NCBI GenBank assembly: GCA_002293585.1
Contig: DBDM01000133.1
Coordinates: 10,877-19,018, forward strand
DNA length: 8,142 nt
Origin: Bacteroidales bacterium UBA932
GTDB lineage: Bacteria; Bacteroidota; Bacteroidia; Bacteroidales; UBA932
Direction: 5' to 3'
Made by a program: the position numbers and the translations under genes. The first letter of the stretch is position 1, and each line of letters begins with the position of its first letter. Shown one piece after another: positions 1 to 6,772 of the stretch. Below the pieces are notes generated by a model. It worked only from the letters and a program-made list of their open reading frames with translations. It was not told where the DNA came from and ran no database searches.

Positions 1-3000
1 CTGGAGGATGTGCCGGCCAATGCCACGCTGACGATTTCCTTTATGGGTTACCAGTCGCTGGACTATCCTCTGGAAGGGCGCACTGCCGTGCAGGTCAGCC
101 TCACGCCGGAGGTGATGAAGTTAGACGATGTGATTATCACCGGCTACCAAACGTTGAACCGCGAACGGGCTACCGGCTCCTTCGGCACCATCACCGGCAA
201 AAACATGGAAAGTAAGCTACAGCCCAACTTGTCGTCGGCGCTCGAAGGGCAGGTGGCAGGGCTTACGGTGGATCAGTTCAACCGCATTGAAATCCGCGGT
301 GTTTCCACTTTCGCCGCCTCCAGCACTCCGTTAATTGTGATTGACGGCTTTCCGGTAGATATGTCGGTGGACAACAATTATTACAAATACCGCACGGGCA
401 CGCTGGAAAATATCAATCCGGACAACATAGAAAACATTACGGTGCTGAAAGACGGCGTGGCTGCTTCCATATACGGCTCGCGGGCAGCTAACGGCGTAGT
501 AGTGATCACCACTAAAACGGGGCAGCAGGGGAAGCCGCGGGTGTCGTACAAGGGCGTGTTCAGCATAACGCCGAAACCGAATCTCGATAACCTGAACAGG
601 GCCTCGGCTTCCGATTATATCGACGCCGAAATCGACATGTTCAACCTGAACCCGAACAACAGCATCTACAACACCAACGGCACCGGCATACTTACCAAGG
701 TAAGCTACCTGCTGAAACAAATGAATTTGGGACTGCTTCCGGCAGCAGAGGGCAATGCGGAAATCAACCGGTTGCGCAATGTCAGCTTCCTCGACCAGGT
801 AGAAGAACACCTCTACAGACCCAACATCAGCCATCAGCACAATATCAACATCAACGGCGGAAGCCCGTTCCATACCTACAACTTCTCGGCAAGCTACGTG
901 GGCACGCAGCAGGATTTTGTGCATACCAACGACCAACGTCTGACCGTTGATTTCAAGGACAACTGGAACTTCGGCAAATACATCACCTTCGGTGCTAACG
1001 TCAACTTAGCCTATGCCACCCTGGAATCACCTGTACTCAACCCCAATCCGCAGTACACGGCCGGTTATTCCCGGTCGGGTTATCCTAACCTGTTCAATTT
1101 TTATAACAACGCCTATTTCACGCCTTACACGGAAATTGTGGACGGCAACGGCAACCAAGCCAATATTTGGGGTATCAGCCGGTATAAAGTGCAGACCTAC
1201 GAGGGCATGGAGAACATGAAAAGCATGGAGTACTATCTTTTAGACGACATCAATAAAGAACGCGTGGGGACCAGCGATTTTCAGACAAGGGTGAGTGGGA
1301 ATCTGAAAATAAAAATCATGGAAGGCCTGAGCTTGGACTTTGGCGGAAACTGGCAGCGTGGTTTTTATAAGTACCGGAAAATACAGGACAAAGCATCGTT
1401 TGCCGTGCGCGAAGCCTACAACGACGCCACTTCGAAGTCGAACAATACAAAGCGCTATTTGCCCGAGGGCGATGTGGTGAATGAAAACCGGAATATCAAC
1501 CAAAGCTGGACAATGAGGTCGCAACTGAATTTCAACAGGGATTTTGCCGACACTAAACACCGGGTGAACGTAATGCTCGGGAATGAAATCAGGCAGTTGA
1601 CCCGTGATAACGTGACCTTGGGAACAAGAGTGGGCTATAACGACATTGCAGGCACCGTTGTGCCGGTCAATGTACTCGACTATAACAGCACCGTGTATGC
1701 CAACGATATGCTGTTCGGCAGGCGCATAAGCTTGCTTACCGACCAGTACAACTACATGGACAACCGGTTTGTATCATGGTATGCCAACGGTTCTTATGAA
1801 TTTAACAACAAGTACATCATCACAGGCAGCGTCCGGCTCGACCTGACCAATTTCTTCGGCACCGACCCGGATCACCGCTATAAACCCCTGTGGTCGGTGG
1901 GCGGAACCTGGAAGCTGTCGGAGGAATCATTTTTCAATGTCGACTTTGTGAACCGGCTGAACCTGCGCGCTTCGTATGGTATCAACGGAAACATCGCCCT
2001 CGACCAGGGCCCTTTCATGATACTGAATACCTCGCCGGGCTACAACCCCGTATCACAGGACATGGCCTACACCATTGCATCGCCGCCCAACGACCAGTTG
2101 CGCTGGGAAAAGACACAAACTGCCAACATCGGCTTCGACCTGTCGGTACTCAACAACAAGCTCAGCCTGAGTTTCGACTACTACAACAAATACAGCACCG
2201 ATCTGCTGGCCTCGGAGTCCGTAGACGTGCTGACGGGATTTACCAGCGTCACTAAAAATGCAGGGATCATCAGTAACAAGGGGATTGAAATTATGCTGGG
2301 CGCCAATATCATTGAGCGGGATGATTTCCGCTGGAGCGCCAACTACAATTTGTCGTACAACAAAAGTATGGTAGAAGAGTATAATATTACGCGCCCTTAT
2401 CTCACCAGCTGGCTGAATTCCGCTACCGGAGGTATAGATGTTGCCGGATACCCGGCCAATGGCTTGTGGGTGCTGAAAGCCGCACCGCTCAGCGCCACCG
2501 GTAACGCCATGTGCTACAACAAGGACGGGAATATTATCTCCACAGCTACCGCCCAGCCGGAAGATGTCATCTATGCGGGCACTACCAAACCGAAAGCCGA
2601 CATGTCGTTCACCAACAACTTCGGCTATAAAAACTGGAACCTGTCATTCATGCTGGTGGCGAAGTTGGGACACAGCTATTACAAGGACGCCTTCTTCAGT
2701 CGCAACATTGCCAACCGGCACGTCGGCGAAAGATGGCGCCAGCCGGGCGATGAAGCGCACACGATGTACCCTGCCCTGTCGGTTACCAATTCCGACTGGT
2801 GGTATTCCGGAAAAATGGATACCTACGTGGGCGACGCCAGCTACTGCAAGCTAAGGGACATCACCCTGTCGTATACTTTTGACAGGAAGGTGACCGATAA
2901 ACTGAAAATAGCCGATGCAAAGCTGTATGTGCAGGTAAGAAATCTGCTTACCTTTAAAGCAAAAGGCACCGACATTGACCCGGAAAGTATTGTATATAAC

Positions 3001-3093
3001 CATACGTCCGGCATGGGCACATGGACAGACTGGGGCATGTCTACCCTGCCCGTTCCTAAAATGTTTATTCTCGGACTGCAAGTTTCACTATAA
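1..3093 (+). CDS. SusC/RagA-type TonB-dependent outer-membrane transporter (5' partial)
   Basis: This is the barrel half of a SusC/SusD nutrient importer, which takes a ligand bound by SusD through the outer membrane using TonB energy. The frame is open from base 1, so the signal peptide and most of the carboxypeptidase-regulatory-like N-terminal domain lie outside the window; 1030 residues are visible. Numbering from the first visible codon, the end of that domain covers about residues 1-37. A TonB-box-like stretch LDDVIITGY follows at 41-49, leading into NRERATGSFG, typical of one large SusC subgroup. The plug runs to about residue 175 and carries IRGVSTFAASS, IDGFPVD and LKDGVAASIYGSRAANG, all SusC hallmarks. 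The rest is aromatic-rich, beta-strand-like barrel ending PVPKMFILGLQVSL. The last residue is Leu rather than the usual aromatic. susD follows 13 bp downstream. The family is certain. The substrate (glycan, peptide or other) is unknown because no enzyme gene is adjacent in the window. Confidence 0.96.
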   Translation: MEDVPANATLTISFMGYQSLDYPLEGRTAVQVSLTPEVMKLDDVIITGYQTLNRERATGSFGTITGKNMESKLQPNLSSALEGQVAGLTVDQFNRIEIRGVSTFAASSTPLIVIDGFPVDMSVDNNYYKYRTGTLENINPDNIENITVLKDGVAASIYGSRAANGVVVITTKTGQQGKPRVSYKGVFSITPKPNLDNLNRASASDYIDAEIDMFNLNPNNSIYNTNGTGILTKVSYLLKQMNLGLLPAAEGNAEINRLRNVSFLDQVEEHLYRPNISHQHNININGGSPFHTYNFSASYVGTQQDFVHTNDQRLTVDFKDNWNFGKYITFGANVNLAYATLESPVLNPNPQYTAGYSRSGYPNLFNFYNNAYFTPYTEIVDGNGNQANIWGISRYKVQTYEGMENMKSMEYYLLDDINKERVGTSDFQTRVSGNLKIKIMEGLSLDFGGNWQRGFYKYRKIQDKASFAVREAYNDATSKSNNTKRYLPEGDVVNENRNINQSWTMRSQLNFNRDFADTKHRVNVMLGNEIRQLTRDNVTLGTRVGYNDIAGTVVPVNVLDYNSTVYANDMLFGRRISLLTDQYNYMDNRFVSWYANGSYEFNNKYIITGSVRLDLTNFFGTDPDHRYKPLWSVGGTWKLSEESFFNVDFVNRLNLRASYGINGNIALDQGPFMILNTSPGYNPVSQDMAYTIASPPNDQLRWEKTQTANIGFDLSVLNNKLSLSFDYYNKYSTDLLASESVDVLTGFTSVTKNAGIISNKGIEIMLGANIIERDDFRWSANYNLSYNKSMVEEYNITRPYLTSWLNSATGGIDVAGYPANGLWVLKAAPLSATGNAMCYNKDGNIISTATAQPEDVIYAGTTKPKADMSFTNNFGYKNWNLSFMLVAKLGHSYYKDAFFSRNIANRHVGERWRQPGDEAHTMYPALSVTNSDWWYSGKMDTYVGDASYCKLRDITLSYTFDRKVTDKLKIADAKLYVQVRNLLTFKAKGTDIDPESIVYNHTSGMGTWTDWGMSTLPVPKMFILGLQVSL

Positions 3094-3106
3094 AAAATTA
3101 TACACT

Positions 3107-4684
3107 ATGAAATACAAAATAATACTCTTGCTGCTGGCGCTATCCTTATCGGTAGCCTCGTGTGAGAAATTCTTAGACGTAAAGCCCAGCGGAAAATTGA
3201 TTCCGACAGAAGTAGCGGATCTTGAAAAATTGATGAACCACGCCGACAGCTACAATTATTTCTTCGTGGATAACAACCGTGGCTGTTCGTATGCACACTT
3301 AGGCGATAACCTCGAAGTAACGGCCGGAATCGCCCATAATTACTACCAGGGGGTGAACATGGACAGGCTGGCCGGCTATATTTTCTATGAGCCTTACCTT
3401 GACCCGCAATCCAGCGGCGTACATGACTTCTTAAAATTTACCATTTACAGGCCGGCGAGCATTTACAACAATGTGATTGACGGAATACAGAATCTTTCAG
3501 AGGAGGAACGGAACAGCGACTATGCCAAAAACGTCACTGCGCAGGCGCTGGCTTCGCGCGGGTATGTGTATATGATCGCCGCCCTGGTCTACGGACCCAT
3601 GTGGGATCCGGCGGGGGCGAACAATACGAAAGTGCTGCCTTACCGGACAGCTTCCTCCCCGGTAGTCGCCAATCCCGATCTCAGCACCACAGTCGATATG
3701 CTCGACAAGGCGTGGAAGGATTTCGAGAACGCTAAGGCCCATATTCCCAACGCATCAGGCAACCCCACGAAACCCGGCAAAGCTGCGCTGCATGCCATGC
3801 GGGCGCAGTATCACATGTATAAGCGCGACTGGCCGAATATGCTCCTTGAAGCCAACGCCGCCTGGAGTGCGGCAGGCGGCAATGCCGACAACCTGCTCTA
3901 TGACCTGAACGATATGAAATATGTGCAGCAGGGAACGCCGCCGGCCGACGGCACAGACTGGGAAGTGGTGCTCGACCTCCGGTATAAGAATATTACCACG
4001 GAACCTATACTGGAAGCCCGCGGACGGGAACATTTATATTACCGCGCCACAACCACCGGCGTAGGAGCTTACGCTTACCCTTCGGTCGACTGGAAGGCGA
4101 TGTTCGACACGGCAAAAGATTTAAGGTATAAACTGTTCGTGCTGACTACCCACGGCTACAGCAACGCAAGCGCAGGGGTGAACGACGGATTAAGACAGCG
4201 GTATTACCGGGGCAGCAAAACACTCTTGAGCGGCGGAATAACCTATCCCGAAGTACTGCTCATGCGTGCCGAAGCCTACGCCCGCACCAACCAGCTTTCA
4301 TTGGCGCTGGCCGACCTGAACACCCTTCGCCGCTATCGCTACGAAAGATTGCCGGGAGAACCGGCCACAGTGACCGACCACCCCAACAGCGCTGCCCTCG
4401 GAGCGAACCAGGACATGCTCCTGCATGAAATATTACTGGAACGCCGCCGCGAGCAGCCGATAGAATCGCACCACCGGACATTAGATATTAAACGCTATCT
4501 GTTCGACGAAGGCAAACCCTGGTGCAAAACGACCATTACGCACGACATGAGCGGAACGGTCTATACGAAAACCTTGCAAAAAAATTCCTTTACCCTGACG
4601 TTCGATGATATCACGCTTAATTTGAACCCGCATTGGGGCATTGCGCCCTACAGCGGCAGGTGGGATCCGAAAACCGGCTTTTAG
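3107..4684 (+). CDS. SusD/RagB-type surface nutrient-binding lipoprotein
   Basis: This 525-residue outer-membrane lipoprotein is the lid and ligand-binding partner of the SusC transporter just upstream. The ATG at 3107 was chosen because it gives a complete lipoprotein signal: MKYK, a hydrophobic run, then a lipobox VASC with the lipidated Cys at residue 19. The following EKFLDVKPSGK is the usual SusD mature N-terminus. The frame is open back to 2975 inside susC, but that extension would bury the signal. TPR-like SusD helices are seen at about 147-166 (ALASRGYVYMIAALVYGPMW). The C-terminal RagB/SusD domain shows YPEVLLMRAEAYAR at 380-393 and ILLERRREQPIESHH at 442-456, close to the family's ERR-E-----R pattern. 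The length is normal for the family. There is no clear Shine-Dalgarno, only an A/T-rich leader. The 13-bp spacing implies co-transcription and probably translational linkage with susC. Ligand specificity cannot be read from the sequence. Confidence 0.96.
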   Translation: MKYKIILLLLALSLSVASCEKFLDVKPSGKLIPTEVADLEKLMNHADSYNYFFVDNNRGCSYAHLGDNLEVTAGIAHNYYQGVNMDRLAGYIFYEPYLDPQSSGVHDFLKFTIYRPASIYNNVIDGIQNLSEEERNSDYAKNVTAQALASRGYVYMIAALVYGPMWDPAGANNTKVLPYRTASSPVVANPDLSTTVDMLDKAWKDFENAKAHIPNASGNPTKPGKAALHAMRAQYHMYKRDWPNMLLEANAAWSAAGGNADNLLYDLNDMKYVQQGTPPADGTDWEVVLDLRYKNITTEPILEARGREHLYYRATTTGVGAYAYPSVDWKAMFDTAKDLRYKLFVLTTHGYSNASAGVNDGLRQRYYRGSKTLLSGGITYPEVLLMRAEAYARTNQLSLALADLNTLRRYRYERLPGEPATVTDHPNSAALGANQDMLLHEILLERRREQPIESHHRTLDIKRYLFDEGKPWCKTTITHDMSGTVYTKTLQKNSFTLTFDDITLNLNPHWGIAPYSGRWDPKTGF

Positions 4685-4711
4685 TAGTTTAAGAGGTTAA
4701 TATTTAGCGGG

Positions 4712-4760
4712 CAATTCCGGCAAATTCATAGTGAAGCTGCCGGAATTGTTTTATTTTTAT
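4712..4760 (+). terminator. Rho-independent terminator of the susCD operon
   Basis: Arms CAATTCCGGC (4712-4721) and GCCGGAATTG (4739-4748) are perfect 10-bp inverted repeats. An extra A-T pair closes the loop side, and inside the 17-nt loop TTCA/TGAA (4725-4728 and 4732-4735) can pair again. A T-rich tail, TTTTATTTTTAT, follows on the plus strand at 4749-4760. The hairpin lies 27 bp after the susD stop and 17 bp beyond the stop of the convergent gene. Read from the minus strand the same hairpin is preceded by an A-rich tract but is not followed by a T run, so termination of the opposite gene here would be weaker or of another type. Confidence 0.85.
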
Positions 4761-4765
4761 CTTAT

Positions 4766-6679
4766 CTACTTTTTCCCTACCGCTTCCGTCTTGACCTCGC
4801 TGAAACCGCTTTGTTGCAGTACCTGCACCACCTTGTTGGCTTCGCTTTGGACTTGGTAAGGGCCTACGGTGTATACTGTTTTTCCGTTGACGGTGGCGCG
4901 GGTGATATCTTTGGATGTGGCTTGCTGCACGGTTTTGAGCAGGGCGGGCGGTAATACCGTATATTCGCCCAGCACTACCTGATAAGCCATGTCTTTATTT
5001 GCCGAAGCGGTGGCAGGTTTTGATGCGGGCTGGTGTTTTTCTTCCATCCGCGCTTGTTTTAAATCAATTATTTTACTATCTTTGTAAGCTATGAGCAACG
5101 GATTTTTGAAATTGCGGCGGAATTGCGCCGTATATTTCTGCGCCTCGGCATAGGAACGGAAAGCGCCTATGCTACACACCCATTTCCCTTTCGCCTCGTT
5201 GATGAATACGGGGCTGTAGCCTTTGAACGTTTTAGCCTCCGGTTTTTTGCTGTATACGCCTATCTGGTAGCGGTAGGTGATGCCTTCCACCGTTTCGTTT
5301 TCATAGATCTGCGATTCGGCGCCTGTGGTTAAAGTGAAATCTTTTTCTTCGGGAACCTCTACCACCGGTTGCTGCACTACAAAATTAGCCAGCGTGATGA
5401 TTTTTCCTGCTTGCAGGTTGAATGAGGCAACGGGCACGGGCGCTTCTACAGGGTGCGGTTGCTCCGACTGAATTTCGGCCACCGGCACAATACCCTGCGC
5501 CAGCATGCTGTATTCCAACTCCTGTGTTTTTTTAGCAATGTCCTGCTGTTCCTGCCGGTACTGGTTCAGGGTTTGCTCGCGCAATTCAATTTTTACGGCG
5601 ATTACTTTCCGTTGTTCGGCGCCGGCAGCCGAATAGTCGGCGCGCAGTTGGTCGAGCTCGTTTTCGCCTAAGGATACGCGTTGTTTCACCTGCTCGCCCT
5701 GCTTTAATAATTGTTGGTATTGTGCAATGACGGTGGAGAGTGGAGCGTTAATATTTTGGTCTCTTGTCTCTTGTCTCTTAGTCTCTAATCCTTCATCTGC
5801 GATTTGCAGCTCCGCTGCTTGCAGGATGTCCGTCAGTTCCGTGAGCGATTGTTTCACGGGAGTGCCCTCCAGCGCGATCTTGTATAAGGTGACACTGTCG
5901 CCGGAAGTGTTGCGGGTAGAGGCGAAGCAGGCGAACAGGCCGTCGGTGTCGGGAACGTAGAGCAGGTCGTTGGCCGTTGAGGAGAGCGGGAAACCTAAGT
6001 TTTCGGGCGTGCTCCATTCGCCGGTGCCGGGATCTTTCGTACTCCTGTAGAGATTGTAGCCGCCCATGCCGTAGTGCCCGTTAGACGAAAAATATAAAGT
6101 GTTCCCATCGGGTGTGAGGTAGGGGAAACGCTCGTCGAACACTGTGTTCACGGCGTCGCTGAGGCGTTCCGGGGCGCTCCATTCGTTGTTCGGCATGCGG
6201 AAGGTCGTATAAATATCCCAGCCGGTCTTCCCGTCGGCGCCGTGCGAAGAAAAGTAAATCACTTCGGGATCTTCCGACGATACGTGTATAAACGGAACAA
6301 TTTTATCAATATCGCGGGCAGTGAGCAGGCTTCTTGGCGTCGATGCCCAAAATCCCGGCAAGTTGATGTCGTAGCGGCCGTAAAATTCTTTTAGCGGCAC
6401 TGTTTTCCGGGCAATTACTTTAGGTGTGCCGGTGAATTTCAGCATATTTTTCCCGTTTTCGCAAAGGGTGATCTCCCGTTGCACGCTGCTTTTCGCAATG
6501 GAATCAAGGTCCTTTTTCAGCAAATTATTGAAAATGACCAGCGCTTCGTCGAAACGATAGGTCAGGCGCAACACGTCGCCTTTTTTTAGCTCTTTGGCCA
6601 CGTCGGCAGTTTGCGCTGTAACAGAGGACGATACAAATGCACAAATGCTCCAAAGCAATATATGGGCTATTTTTTTCAC
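4766..6679 (-). CDS. Secreted PD40 beta-propeller protein with coiled coil and two SPOR domains
   Basis: This 637-residue periplasmic or envelope protein has no established function. A Sec signal peptide covers residues 1-22 (MKKIAHILLW..., likely cleavage SVTA/Q), with no lipobox. Residues about 27-80 look like a TPR-type helical hairpin (YRFDEALVIFNNLL). PD40/WD40-like propeller blades lie at about 135-270, with repeated YFSS, ERFPYLTPDGNTLYFSSNG, GGYNLYRS and EWSTPENLG. A Gln/Glu-rich coiled coil spans about 315-395. Residues 468-545 and 564-635 form two SPOR-like repeats (YRYQIGVYS...KWVCSIGAF and AYQVVLGEY...TVYTVGPYQV). SPOR domains bind denuded septal peptidoglycan, so a periplasmic scaffold anchored to the wall is inferred. 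The layout resembles the type IX secretion protein PorE (TPR, PD40, OmpA-like end), but a SPOR pair replaces the OmpA-like domain. The start is GTG at 6679; no in-frame ATG exists upstream before the stop at 6704-6706, and the overlapping ATG at 6681 is out of frame. The gene converges on susD and diverges from secDF. Confidence 0.9.
   Translation of the reverse strand: MKKIAHILLWSICAFVSSSVTAQTADVAKELKKGDVLRLTYRFDEALVIFNNLLKKDLDSIAKSSVQREITLCENGKNMLKFTGTPKVIARKTVPLKEFYGRYDINLPGFWASTPRSLLTARDIDKIVPFIHVSSEDPEVIYFSSHGADGKTGWDIYTTFRMPNNEWSAPERLSDAVNTVFDERFPYLTPDGNTLYFSSNGHYGMGGYNLYRSTKDPGTGEWSTPENLGFPLSSTANDLLYVPDTDGLFACFASTRNTSGDSVTLYKIALEGTPVKQSLTELTDILQAAELQIADEGLETKRQETRDQNINAPLSTVIAQYQQLLKQGEQVKQRVSLGENELDQLRADYSAAGAEQRKVIAVKIELREQTLNQYRQEQQDIAKKTQELEYSMLAQGIVPVAEIQSEQPHPVEAPVPVASFNLQAGKIITLANFVVQQPVVEVPEEKDFTLTTGAESQIYENETVEGITYRYQIGVYSKKPEAKTFKGYSPVFINEAKGKWVCSIGAFRSYAEAQKYTAQFRRNFKNPLLIAYKDSKIIDLKQARMEEKHQPASKPATASANKDMAYQVVLGEYTVLPPALLKTVQQATSKDITRATVNGKTVYTVGPYQVQSEANKVVQVLQQSGFSEVKTEAVGKK
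5733..5787. repeat. Heptamer tandem repeats within the PD40/SPOR gene
   Basis: On the plus strand GTCTCTT is repeated three times without a gap (5759-5765, 5766-5772, 5773-5779). After one extra A comes a fourth, diverged copy, GTCTCTA, at 5781-5787. A second heptamer pair, GTGGAGA/GTGGAGC, lies close by at 5733-5746. Both fall in the linker between the propeller and the coiled coil (residues about 298-316, including LETKRQETRD). Seven is not a multiple of three, so gain or loss of one unit would shift the reading frame. Confidence 0.8.
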
Positions 6680-6683
6680 ATTA

Positions 6684-6691
6684 CAAAGGTA
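6684..6691 (-). promoter_or_regulatory. Bacteroidota -7 promoter element for the PD40/SPOR gene
   Basis: On the minus strand bases 6691 to 6684 read TACCTTTG, a perfect match to the TAnnTTTG -7 element used by the Bacteroidota primary sigma factor. Only four bases (TAAT) separate it from the GTG start codon, which would place the transcript start at or next to the start codon. A clear TTG-type -33 element is not visible; the expected region is an A/T-rich tract. Confidence 0.6.
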
Positions 6692-6719
6692 TAAATTCTT
6701 TCTTTATTAAAAAAAATGC

Positions 6720-6727
6720 TACCTTTG
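6720..6727 (+). promoter_or_regulatory. Bacteroidota -7 promoter element for secDF
   Basis: The plus strand reads TACCTTTG here, again a perfect TAnnTTTG match and identical to the divergent element on the other strand. Transcription would begin a few bases downstream, leaving an A/T-rich leader of about 40 nt before the secDF ATG at 6773. The -33 position falls in TTCTTTCTTTATT, which lacks a clear TTG. The two elements form an inverted repeat with 28 bp between them. Confidence 0.65.
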
Positions 6728-6772
6728 CCTTCCTTAAATTTATGAAAATTATACTTTAAAAAACGATTATTA

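Noticed and set aside
331..936. 201-codon minus-strand open frame inside the SusC gene
   Set aside because: It lies wholly opposite a well-supported SusC coding region, has no recognisable domain, and is explained by the codon composition of the sense gene. The same holds for the shorter opposite-strand frames in susC, susD and the PD40/SPOR gene.
1890..2255. 121-codon plus-strand frame overlapping susC
   Set aside because: It is an alternate-frame shadow of conserved SusC barrel sequence with low-complexity, domain-free translation.
2975..3106. N-terminal extension of SusD beginning inside susC
   Set aside because: The frame is open, but the extension would put 44 residues ahead of a complete lipoprotein signal peptide whose lipobox Cys is at residue 19 from the ATG at 3107.
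5759..5787. CRISPR array or direct-repeat element
   Set aside because: The units are 7 bp and contiguous with no spacers, and lie within a coding region, so this is a simple tandem repeat.
6679..6681. ATG on the minus strand as start for the PD40/SPOR gene
   Set aside because: It is out of frame with the signal peptide and is followed at once by TGA; the GTG two bases further on is in frame.
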